From the NCBI GenBank assembly GCA_024277025.1, contig JAJRWA010000225.1, positions 1 through 37,032 of the forward strand: a DNA stretch of 37,032 bases, in the 5' to 3' direction. This document shows, one piece after another, positions 7,139 to 13,598 of the stretch (position 1 is the first letter of the stretch; each line of letters begins with the position of its first letter). The position numbers and the translations under genes were made by a program. Origin of the DNA: Candidatus Krumholzibacteriota bacterium (GTDB lineage Bacteria; Krumholzibacteriota; Krumholzibacteriia; LZORAL124-64-63). The notes beneath the pieces were generated by a model. The model worked only from the letters and a program-made list of their open reading frames with translations. It ran no database searches and was not told the origin of the DNA.

Positions 7139-8032
7139 TTGCCGCCCGATTCCGAGCAGAAGTTGAGAGCCTGCCTGACCCGCCTGCTGGGCGCCGATCC
7201 GGTCGGATTGGCGTGGCCGCAGGGATTCACGGTATTCGCCGGGCAGAGGGAACTGCCCGGCGTATTCGACCGTCACAACGCCCTGGTGACTCTTTACGGC
7301 GCGGCGCCGGGGGATTTTGAGAACCCGGATCTGGCACCGCTGCTCGTCGGGTCGGACCTCTGTTCGCGAGTCCTGGTCTTGGCCGAGACGGGCAGGAGCG
7401 CCGGCTGGTCGGCCCGCGGTTTTGGCCAGGAGGGCACGATCACAGGGTACTGGGCCGCTGGCGGCCCGGCCGAATTGTGGGCTCGCGTCGGCGGTGATCG
7501 GGCCAAACCCGTGCCGGTCGTGCCGCCGCCCGAAGTTCGTGACCCAAAGAAAACCTCGCTGCCGGCCGGCTGGTTGTGCCGCCCGGCCGAGGTACCGGAT
7601 GCCGAGCTGATCCGCTTGCTGCTGCGCCTGGTTTTCCCCGCTTACCCGATTCCCGAGGATCCGGGCACGATCCGCTACGCCATCGCGGCCGGCGAAGTGC
7701 ATGGGCGCCTGGTCTGCCGGCCGGACGGCAGCCTGGCCGCCTACGCGTCAGTCGAATTCCAGCCGGGCGGCGGGGCGGTCGAGATCACCGACTGCGCCAC
7801 GGAACCGGCGGCCCGCGGACGCGGCCTGATGACCCATCTGGTGGCCCGTCTGGAGGCCGACCTGACCGATGTCTTCGACGATCGCGGTGCCTATTGTCTG
7901 GCGCGTGAAGACCAACCCGGCATGCAGAAGGTGCTGGCCGGCCGCGGTTGGCAGCTCACGGGACGGTTGGTGAATCACTTTCGGGAAGGACATCGCTGGC
8001 TTTCGGCCGGGTTGTGGTGTCGTCGCGGCTGA
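7139..8032 (+). CDS. ablB: AblB-type beta-lysine N-acetyltransferase (GNAT family)
   Basis: The 297-residue protein has a GNAT domain in its C-terminal half. It shows FPAYPIPED, EITDCATEPAARGRG (the acetyl-CoA loop) and a C-terminal LVNHFREGHRWLSAGLW. This order matches AblB, which acetylates beta-lysine made by lysine 2,3-aminomutase (AblA) to give the osmolyte N-epsilon-acetyl-beta-lysine. The frame is closed by a stop at 7106, so the start is the TTG at 7139, with GGGAG six bases upstream. No ablA is present in the window, which is unusual because the two genes are normally paired. The 3' end overlaps the convergent MATE gene by 77 bases. The fold is certain; substrate assignment is by motif resemblance and the exact acceptor is unproven. 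Confidence 0.7.
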   Translation: MPPDSEQKLRACLTRLLGADPVGLAWPQGFTVFAGQRELPGVFDRHNALVTLYGAAPGDFENPDLAPLLVGSDLCSRVLVLAETGRSAGWSARGFGQEGTITGYWAAGGPAELWARVGGDRAKPVPVVPPPEVRDPKKTSLPAGWLCRPAEVPDAELIRLLLRLVFPAYPIPEDPGTIRYAIAAGEVHGRLVCRPDGSLAAYASVEFQPGGGAVEITDCATEPAARGRGLMTHLVARLEADLTDVFDDRGAYCLAREDQPGMQKVLAGRGWQLTGRLVNHFREGHRWLSAGLWCRRG

Positions 8033-9356
8033 TGATCGCCTCGCGCCAACTGCCGCGCAGGAACCAGACCAGGGCCACGGCGCCGGCGATCAGGTTGGAC
8101 AGGTTCATGGCCCACCACAAACCGCTGGGGCCCAGATCGGTCAGGCGTGTCAGCAGCAGCGTGACGGGGATGCGCACTCCCCACAGCCGCCCGGTGTTGA
8201 CGACCATCACCGGGATCGTCTTGCCCGCGCCCTGGAAGGCCCCGAACAGCACCAGGATCAGGCTGAAGGCGAATACCGAGAATGAGGTGATGCGGAACAG
8301 GTCGCGGCCGTAGGCAACGACCTCCGGATCATTGATGAACCAGTGGGTCAGGTCGCCGCCGAAGAAGAACGTCAGGGTCGTCAGCGGCAGCAGGACCGCG
8401 GTGATCAGGACCGCGGAGCGCCGCACCGACAGCGAGGCCCGCTCGGCGAAGCCGGCGCCCAGGTTCTGGCCCACCGCCGTGGCGTTGGCCTGGCCCAGCG
8501 CCATGGCCGGCACCGAAACCATCATGATCACCCGGTGGCCGACCCCGAAGGCCGCCGTCACCGACGAGCCGAACCCATTGACGATACCGATCAACAGGGT
8601 GAAGCCGAGGGAAGTCGCCGTCTGGCCCACCGACAGGGGCAGACCGACCCGCAGCAGTTTCGCCAGCATGGCTGGATCCCAGCGCAGGTCCGCCGCCCGG
8701 ATGCGGAAGCCGCGGCCGAAGAGCAGTTCCCGCATGGCCAGCAGCGAGGCCAGGCCGCGCGCCAGGACAGTGGCCACCGCCGCGCCGGCCACGCCCAGGG
8801 CCGGGATCGGCCCCCAGCCGAAGATCAGGATCGGGTCCAGGATCACGTTCACCACCACCGAAATGATGTTCACGCGCATGGGGCCGACGGTATCGCCGAG
8901 CCCGAAGAAGATGCTCTGGTAGGTGTGGAACAGGAACATCAGCGGCACGCCGGTCAGGATCCAGCGCAGGTAGACCAGCGACTCGCCGAAAGCATCGGAC
9001 GGCGTCTGCAACAGGCGCAACAGGGGTGCGGCAAAGAGCAAGCCCAGGGCGGCGAAGAGGCTGCCGGCAATCATTTGCAGCAACAGGCTCTGGCCGGCGG
9101 CACGCCCCATGGCGCCAGGGCGTCCGGCCCCCTTGTACTGGCTGACCAGGGTGGTCCCGGCCTGGCCCAGGCCCATGGCCAGGGCGATGCCCACGAACAC
9201 GATGTTCATCGTGATCGTCGGTGCGACCAAAGCCGTCTTGCCCAGTTTGCCCAGCCAGAAGGCGTCGATCAGGTTGTACAGGGTCTGGACCAGAAAGCTG
9301 ACCGAGACGGGCCAGGCTACCGCCAGCAGGTGCCTGGTCATGGGGCCGGTCGTCAT
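7956..9356 (-). CDS. MATE-family multidrug/sodium antiporter
   Basis: This 466-residue integral membrane protein has two MatE repeats and about 12 helices. Recognisable family segments are PVSVSFLVQTLYNLIDAFWLG near the N-terminus, GLGQAGTTLVSQYKGAG, and LGQANATAVGQNLGAG in the second half. MATE proteins export cationic drugs and metabolites in exchange for Na+ or H+. I chose the ATG at 9356; an in-frame TTG at 9389 would add 11 hydrophilic residues but has no good ribosome site. Its last 25 codons overlap the 3' end of the acetyltransferase gene on the other strand. Substrate is not predictable from sequence. Confidence 0.9.
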   Translation of the reverse strand: MTTGPMTRHLLAVAWPVSVSFLVQTLYNLIDAFWLGKLGKTALVAPTITMNIVFVGIALAMGLGQAGTTLVSQYKGAGRPGAMGRAAGQSLLLQMIAGSLFAALGLLFAAPLLRLLQTPSDAFGESLVYLRWILTGVPLMFLFHTYQSIFFGLGDTVGPMRVNIISVVVNVILDPILIFGWGPIPALGVAGAAVATVLARGLASLLAMRELLFGRGFRIRAADLRWDPAMLAKLLRVGLPLSVGQTATSLGFTLLIGIVNGFGSSVTAAFGVGHRVIMMVSVPAMALGQANATAVGQNLGAGFAERASLSVRRSAVLITAVLLPLTTLTFFFGGDLTHWFINDPEVVAYGRDLFRITSFSVFAFSLILVLFGAFQGAGKTIPVMVVNTGRLWGVRIPVTLLLTRLTDLGPSGLWWAMNLSNLIAGAVALVWFLRGSWREAIISRDDTTTRPKASDVLPESDSPTVP

Positions 9357-9473
9357 GTCGCGCCCGTGGGTATGCGGTGGTGTGGCCAAGTTCGGTGTCT
9401 TTCGGCTGCGATCAGTATATCGTGGCCGTCAAAGATAGCACCGAAGCCTGCGGGACCCAAACGATCGGCGGGA

Positions 9474-9513
9474 AAGAGAGCCGGGCGGCTCTCCCCCACA
9501 GGAGCCGCCCGGC
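9474..9513 (-). terminator. strong terminator downstream of mscS
   Basis: A perfect 12-bp stem (GCCGGGCGGCTC at 9480-9491 with GAGCCGCCCGGC at 9502-9513) has a 10-base loop. Read on the minus strand it is followed by TCTCTTTCC, a serviceable U-rich tail. It lies just after the mscS stop codon. Confidence 0.75.
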
Positions 9514-9537
9514 CGGCAGACAGTTCGGCGCGCCGGG

Positions 9538-10356
9538 CTATCCCTCGGCTGCCGCCTGGTGGATCACTGTCTGCGGGAACGGGATCTCGATGCCTTCCTG
9601 ATCGAAGGCTTCCTTGATCCGGCGGGTGAAGTCGAACTTCACGGCCCAGTAGTCCTCTTTCTTGACCCAGGGTCGCACAACGAGATTCACGCTGGAATCA
9701 GCGAGTTCGGCCACGGCCACCTGGGCCGCCGGCGCGTCCAGCACGCGGGTGTCCTCGCCGAGCACCTTGTTGATGCAGGCGATCGCCTGCTTGATGTCGG
9801 ATCCGTAGCCGATGCCGACGACCATGTCGACCCGGCGGGTGTCCTCGGCGGTGATGTTCTTGATCGTGTCGCCGAAGATCTTGCCGTTGGGCACCATGAT
9901 CCGCACGTTGTCCGGCGTGTTGATGATCGTCGTGAAGAGGGACATCTCCTTGACGGTGCCCGTGGCGCCGCCGGCCTCGACGAAGTCCCCGAGGCGGTAG
10001 GGGCGGAAGACCAGCAGCATGACGCCGGCGGCAAAGTTGGCCAGGGAGCCCTGCATGGCAAAACCGACGGCGAAGCCGGCCGCACCGAGCACCGCCACGA
10101 TCGAGGCCGTCTGGACGCCGAAATTGCCCAGCGCCGCGAGTACCGTGAAGGTCATCACCAGGTAGTAGGTCATGTTTTCCAGGAAGCCGCCCACGGTGGG
10201 GTCGGTCTTGGCCTTGCCGTTGATCCGGCGCACCAGGCTGCGCAGGATGTTGGCCACGATACGACCAACGATCAGGACGACGATGGCGCCGACGACTTTC
10301 AGGCCGTATGTCGTGGCGAACTCGGTCAATGTGGGCAGAATGTTCTCCAGGTTCAT
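9538..10356 (-). CDS. mscS: MscS, small-conductance mechanosensitive channel
   Basis: The 272-residue protein is close to minimal E. coli MscS in length and layout. It has two N-terminal helices, then TM3 with VAVLGAAGFAVGFAMQGSL, the beta domain (VFRPYRLGDFVEAGG, VPNGKI) and the alpha/beta domain ending in EIPFPQTVIH. It forms a heptameric tension-gated pore in the inner membrane and relieves hypo-osmotic stress. The ATG at 10356 has GAGGGG about six bases upstream. It is followed by a strong terminator and is probably monocistronic, although the ompA-like gene upstream is on the same strand with a GC hairpin between them. Confidence 0.95.
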   Translation of the reverse strand: MNLENILPTLTEFATTYGLKVVGAIVVLIVGRIVANILRSLVRRINGKAKTDPTVGGFLENMTYYLVMTFTVLAALGNFGVQTASIVAVLGAAGFAVGFAMQGSLANFAAGVMLLVFRPYRLGDFVEAGGATGTVKEMSLFTTIINTPDNVRIMVPNGKIFGDTIKNITAEDTRRVDMVVGIGYGSDIKQAIACINKVLGEDTRVLDAPAAQVAVAELADSSVNLVVRPWVKKEDYWAVKFDFTRRIKEAFDQEGIEIPFPQTVIHQAAAEG

Positions 10357-10408
10357 GGGTATCCCCTCAGGTTCGATTCATGATCTGTGGTGGGCGAGTT
10401 GTCTGTTC

Positions 10409-10440
10409 CCGGCCGCCCCCTGACTCGCGGGGGCGGCCGG
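10409..10440. repeat. 12-bp perfect hairpin between the ompA-like gene and mscS
   Basis: CCGGCCGCCCCC (10409-10420) and GGGGGCGGCCGG (10429-10440) are perfectly complementary around an 8-base loop. No T-run follows on either strand. It sits 3' of the ompA-like gene and 5' of mscS, so it could end or stabilise the ompA-like transcript. Confidence 0.6.
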
Positions 10441-10485
10441 CGGAAGCCGGTGTCCGTCATGATGCGGCGGCAAGGCAGCCTACCG

Positions 10486-11763
10486 CTACAACAGCTTCCG
10501 ATGCTCGATTTCGCGGCGCAGTTCGTCGGGATTGAGCACCTTGAACTCGACGCGCCGGTTGGCCCGTCGACCTTCGAGCGTGCCGTTGTCGGCGATGGGC
10601 TGGTCCTCGCCCAGACCGACAGCCCGGTAGTTGGACGTGTCCAGTTCGGGGAAGTGGGCCGTGAAGTAGTCCAGAACCGACTGGGCTCGCTGCAGCGAAA
10701 GCTGGCGGTTGAACTCGGCCGGACCCGAGTTGTCGGTGTGCCCGATGATTTCCAGACGCAGTTCCGGCCAACGGCTCAGGGTCTCCCCGATCTCGGCCAG
10801 CACCTGCGAATGATCCAGGTCGATTTCGGCCGAGCTCAGACCGAAAACAACGGCGTTGGTGGTGATCGTGCCGGTGTCCAGCAACTGGACCTCGGTTTCG
10901 GTCACGGCAATCGGGCAGCCGGACTGGTCGACCTGCAGATTGGCCGCCGTGTCTGCGCACTGGTCCAGGCCGTCGTACACACCGTCGCCGTCGCTGTCGG
11001 TCGGGCAGCCTGCGGCATTGACGGTGGCCCCGTCCGGCGTGCCGTCACATTTGTCGAGGCCGTCGTAGACGCCGTCGCCGTCACTGTCGGTCGGGCAGCC
11101 GGTCGCGTCGATGCTGGCGCCGGCGGGTGTGTCGGCGCAGGCATCATCACGGTACCGGATACCGTCGTTGTCGCTGTCGCGGCTGCTCTTGCCGAAGGCG
11201 AACTGCACGCCCAGGGTGGCGATGAAGTTGTGGGTCGCGTCGCCGTCATTGGGGAACACAGGGGTGAGGTTGGAGATGACATCCCGCAGGTCCAGGCGCA
11301 GGGCCCGATAGTTGGCGTTGTCGCCGCCGAGGCGGGCCTTCAGGCCGATGCCGACCTCGGCGCCGTTGAGCACTTCGGTGCTGACCGCGCCGTCGGCATT
11401 GTAGTCGAGCTGGGCCCAGCCGCCGGTCAGGTAGGGCACGAAGCGGGAGTGGGGCATCAACTCCCAGACCAGATCCAGACCATAGTGGTCGATGTCCACG
11501 CTGCGGCCGCCGGTGCTTTGCTCGGTAGCCGAGCGACCGTACGTGCCTTCGAGGGAGAAATTGCCGGTCAGGTGGAAGGCGCCGCGCGCGCCAAAGAGGA
11601 ATGAATTGTCGAGACCGACATCATTGGACCACAAACCGGCGCCAAGATACGGGGTGACCGAGACGATGGGTTTGTCGTTGTCGTCAATGGCCGCCGGGGC
11701 GAGCGAAGCCCAGGCGAGCGACAAGGCAAGAACTGACAACAGGATACGGGCGCTTGCTTTCAT
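10486..11763 (-). CDS. OmpA/OprF-like outer-membrane protein with TSP3 calcium repeats
   Basis: The 425-residue protein has a signal peptide (residues 1-24), an eight-strand OmpA-type beta-barrel (about 30-195), and three thrombospondin type 3-like calcium-binding repeats (about 198-285, DSDGDGVYDGLD). It ends in an OmpA C-terminal peptidoglycan-binding domain (about 305-415). The diaminopimelate-binding residues appear as D344 in GHTDNSG and an arginine in RRANRRVEF. Its role is to anchor the outer membrane to the cell wall, with possible slow porin activity as in OprF. The ATG at 11763 has GGAG six bases upstream. It is divergent from an ECF sigma factor operon, the relation seen between oprF and sigX in Pseudomonas, where SigX drives oprF. 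Confidence 0.92.
   Translation of the reverse strand: MKASARILLSVLALSLAWASLAPAAIDDNDKPIVSVTPYLGAGLWSNDVGLDNSFLFGARGAFHLTGNFSLEGTYGRSATEQSTGGRSVDIDHYGLDLVWELMPHSRFVPYLTGGWAQLDYNADGAVSTEVLNGAEVGIGLKARLGGDNANYRALRLDLRDVISNLTPVFPNDGDATHNFIATLGVQFAFGKSSRDSDNDGIRYRDDACADTPAGASIDATGCPTDSDGDGVYDGLDKCDGTPDGATVNAAGCPTDSDGDGVYDGLDQCADTAANLQVDQSGCPIAVTETEVQLLDTGTITTNAVVFGLSSAEIDLDHSQVLAEIGETLSRWPELRLEIIGHTDNSGPAEFNRQLSLQRAQSVLDYFTAHFPELDTSNYRAVGLGEDQPIADNGTLEGRRANRRVEFKVLNPDELRREIEHRKLL
10967..11100 (-). repeat. 90-bp tandem repeat encoding TSP3 modules
   Basis: Bases 10967-11010 and 11057-11100 match over 44 positions with three differences, at a 90-base period (30 residues). A more diverged third module lies to the right. 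The repeat is the DNA trace of duplicated calcium-binding modules in the OmpA-like protein. Confidence 0.8.
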
Positions 11764-11862
11764 GTCTACTCCAGTCGGTTGTTTGCCGGGACCTTGAATT
11801 CAGGCCCCGGACGTGGGTGACCGCACACGGGATTTGCGCTCTTCAGACACGACCACCGGGCC

Positions 11863-11923
11863 AAAGTCACATTCTTGTGCGTATTTTTTTTGGGCCGCGT
11901 CTGGCAGAATAGCGTGTGACTTT
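11863..11923. promoter_or_regulatory. inverted repeat in the divergent ompA-like/sigma promoter region
   Basis: AAAGTCACA (11863-11871) recurs inverted as TGTGACTTT (11915-11923), with 43 bases between that include a T8 run. Each copy sits about where a -35 element would be for the gene it faces, giving two overlapping divergent promoters with identical -35 sequences. No shared -10 element is obvious. It could instead be a looped operator. Confidence 0.4.
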
Positions 11924-11950
11924 CCTGGCCGAAGACTGTCCGAAGGAGTG

Positions 11951-12526
11951 ATGGTGTCCGCGACCGACAATGATCTGGTGACCCGTGCGGTCACGGCGCC
12001 GCCCGGAGACCTGCGGGCCTTCGAGGAACTGGTGAAACGCCATCAGTCCCGGGTGCAGACCAACTGCCGTTTCCTGAGCGGCGACGAGGAGGACGCCCTG
12101 GACCTGGCCCAGGAAGTACTCGTCAAGGCGTATTTCAATCTGGGGCGGTTCGAGGCGCGCAGCAGTTTCGGCACCTGGCTGAACCGGATCAAGGTCAACC
12201 ACTGCCTGAATCATCTGCGGCGGCAGCGGGACCGTACCTTTGTCGACGTGCAGGCGGCGGCTCTGGAGAACCACGCGTCCCTGCGCTCTCGCGACGTTGC
12301 CGACGCCGCCACGGTCGAGAACGAGACCAGGCAGATGATCGGGCGTGTGCTCGACAGCCTGCCGGAGACCTTGCGGGTGCCGTTGATCCTGCGCGACATG
12401 GACGGACTTTCCTATCACGAGATCGCCGGCCAGCTGGAATTGGGGCTGTCTGCGGTGAAGATGCGCATCAAGCGGGCGCGAACCGAATTCCGCGCGGCCT
12501 ACGACAGGGAGCAGACCGGTGGCTGA
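11951..12526 (+). CDS. ECF sigma factor, SigX-like
   Basis: This sigma-70 protein of about 191 residues contains region 2 (about 22-95, DEEDALDLAQEVLVKAYFNL and FGTWLNRIKVNHCLNHLRR) and region 4 (about 130-185, SLPETLRVPLILRDMDGLSYHEIA and LGLSAVKMRIKRAR). There is no region 3 or long N-terminus, so it is an extracytoplasmic-function sigma. The LGLSAVKMRIKRA helix resembles Pseudomonas SigX. The start could be the ATG at 11951, where the GGAG is only two bases away, or the GTG at 11954, with a normal five-base spacing. A longer open frame to 11813 has no support. It overlaps the next gene by eight bases and is followed by a CmpX-like channel gene, so it probably responds to envelope stress. 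Confidence 0.9.
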   Translation: MVSATDNDLVTRAVTAPPGDLRAFEELVKRHQSRVQTNCRFLSGDEEDALDLAQEVLVKAYFNLGRFEARSSFGTWLNRIKVNHCLNHLRRQRDRTFVDVQAAALENHASLRSRDVADAATVENETRQMIGRVLDSLPETLRVPLILRDMDGLSYHEIAGQLELGLSAVKMRIKRARTEFRAAYDREQTGG

Positions 12527-12764
12527 TCACGAGCACGGTGCCGAAACGCCGGACGAACCGCTGGCCGAGATCGCGGGCCTGCGGGTCGACGCGAACCCGG
12601 ATCTGGCCGGCCGCGTCCGGCGGGACATCAACCGTCGCACCCTGGCTGCGGACAGCCTCGATTTTTCGCTGAATATCATGTTGCAGACGTTCTGGGAACA
12701 TCTGCGCAGCGCCATCGACGCCTGGCCGGGAGCCCGTCCTGCCGACGCCGAGGACAAGGAATGA
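12519..12764 (+). CDS. small CrfX-like protein encoded after the sigma factor
   Basis: The 81-residue protein starts at a GTG overlapping the sigma factor gene by eight bases, with GGGAG about six bases upstream; translation is probably coupled. The N-terminal half is acidic. The middle reads PDLAGRVRRDINRRT, and an amphipathic stretch FSLNIMLQTFWEHLRSAI follows. No zinc-binding anti-sigma motif (HxxxCxxC) or clear transmembrane helix is present. Its size and position between an ECF sigma gene and a CmpX-like gene match crfX of Pseudomonas. A role as a regulator of the sigma factor is plausible but is inference. Confidence 0.7.
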   Translation: MADHEHGAETPDEPLAEIAGLRVDANPDLAGRVRRDINRRTLAADSLDFSLNIMLQTFWEHLRSAIDAWPGARPADAEDKE

Positions 12765-12772
12765 ACTGAACC

Positions 12773-13594
12773 ATGGAATCCTCTTTTTCACCCCAGGAAG
12801 CCCTGACTTCCGTTTTACATTCACTGAGCAGCGCTTTTGCCGGCTTTCTGCCCAAGGCCCTGACCGGCCTCGGCGTGCTGTTGGTCGGCTGGCTGTTGGC
12901 CAAGTTGGCGTCACGGGCGATCCGCACGGCCTTCGACAAGTTCAAGCTCAATGACCTGCTGGGGCGCCTGGGTCTGACCGGTACGCTGAATCGTCTCGGT
13001 TTGCAGGATCCGCCGGGGGAGTTGCTGGCCCGGCTCGTGCACTTCCTGATCATCATCCTCTTTGTCCAGAGCGCGGCCCTGTCGGTCGGCCTGGTGGCGG
13101 TGTCGGGCGCGATCACGGCCTTCTTCGCCTACCTGCCCAACCTGGTGGCCGGCCTGATGGTGCTGCTGATCGGCATGGCGGTGGCTCAGTTCGCCAGTGG
13201 TGCGGTAACCCGCTCGGCCCGGGATTCCGGGGTCGAGTTCGCGCCCATCCTGGGCCGGATCGTTTCGTCGCTGATCATATTCGTCGTGGGCCTGATGGCT
13301 GTTACCCAACTGCAGATCGATACGAACGTGATTCGTTCGACAGTGCTGGTGCTGCTGGCCGGCTGTGCTTTGGCCCTGGCCCTGGCGTTCGGGTTGGGGA
13401 CGCGGGACATCACCCGCAACCTGGTGGCGGGCTATTACGCGCGCAAGCTCTTCACGCCGGGCGAGGAAATCGAGATCCAGGGTCGGCGCGGCACCCTGGC
13501 CGGAATCGCCCCGGTGCACGTTCTGCTGGAAGAGGATGGCCGGCTGACGACAATCCCCAACAGCGTGTTCATCGAAGAGGCCGTCAAACAGTAG
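12773..13594 (+). CDS. CmpX-like MscS-superfamily membrane protein
   Basis: The 273-residue protein has conserved TM-helix repeats (LPKALTGLGVLLVGWLLAKL at about 26-45 and LPNLVAGLMVLLIGMAVAQF at about 120-139). Two or three further helices follow, then a short MscS-like beta domain (FTPGEEIEIQGRRGTLAGI..., TIPNSVFIEEAV) at the C-terminus. The large cytoplasmic cage of MscS is missing. This architecture is that of CmpX, a Pseudomonas inner-membrane protein encoded beside sigX that influences SigX-dependent expression and envelope homeostasis. It starts eight bases after the small gene, consistent with one operon. The stop codon is four bases from that of the convergent peptidase gene. It may sense membrane tension for the sigma factor, which is inference. 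Confidence 0.85.
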   Translation: MESSFSPQEALTSVLHSLSSAFAGFLPKALTGLGVLLVGWLLAKLASRAIRTAFDKFKLNDLLGRLGLTGTLNRLGLQDPPGELLARLVHFLIIILFVQSAALSVGLVAVSGAITAFFAYLPNLVAGLMVLLIGMAVAQFASGAVTRSARDSGVEFAPILGRIVSSLIIFVVGLMAVTQLQIDTNVIRSTVLVLLAGCALALALAFGLGTRDITRNLVAGYYARKLFTPGEEIEIQGRRGTLAGIAPVHVLLEEDGRLTTIPNSVFIEEAVKQ

Positions 13595-13598
13595 CAGC

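Noticed and set aside
11813-11950. N-terminal extension of the ECF sigma factor to 11813
   Set aside because: The added residues are unlike sigma factors and cover the promoter-like inverted repeat; a ribosome site lies just before 11951.
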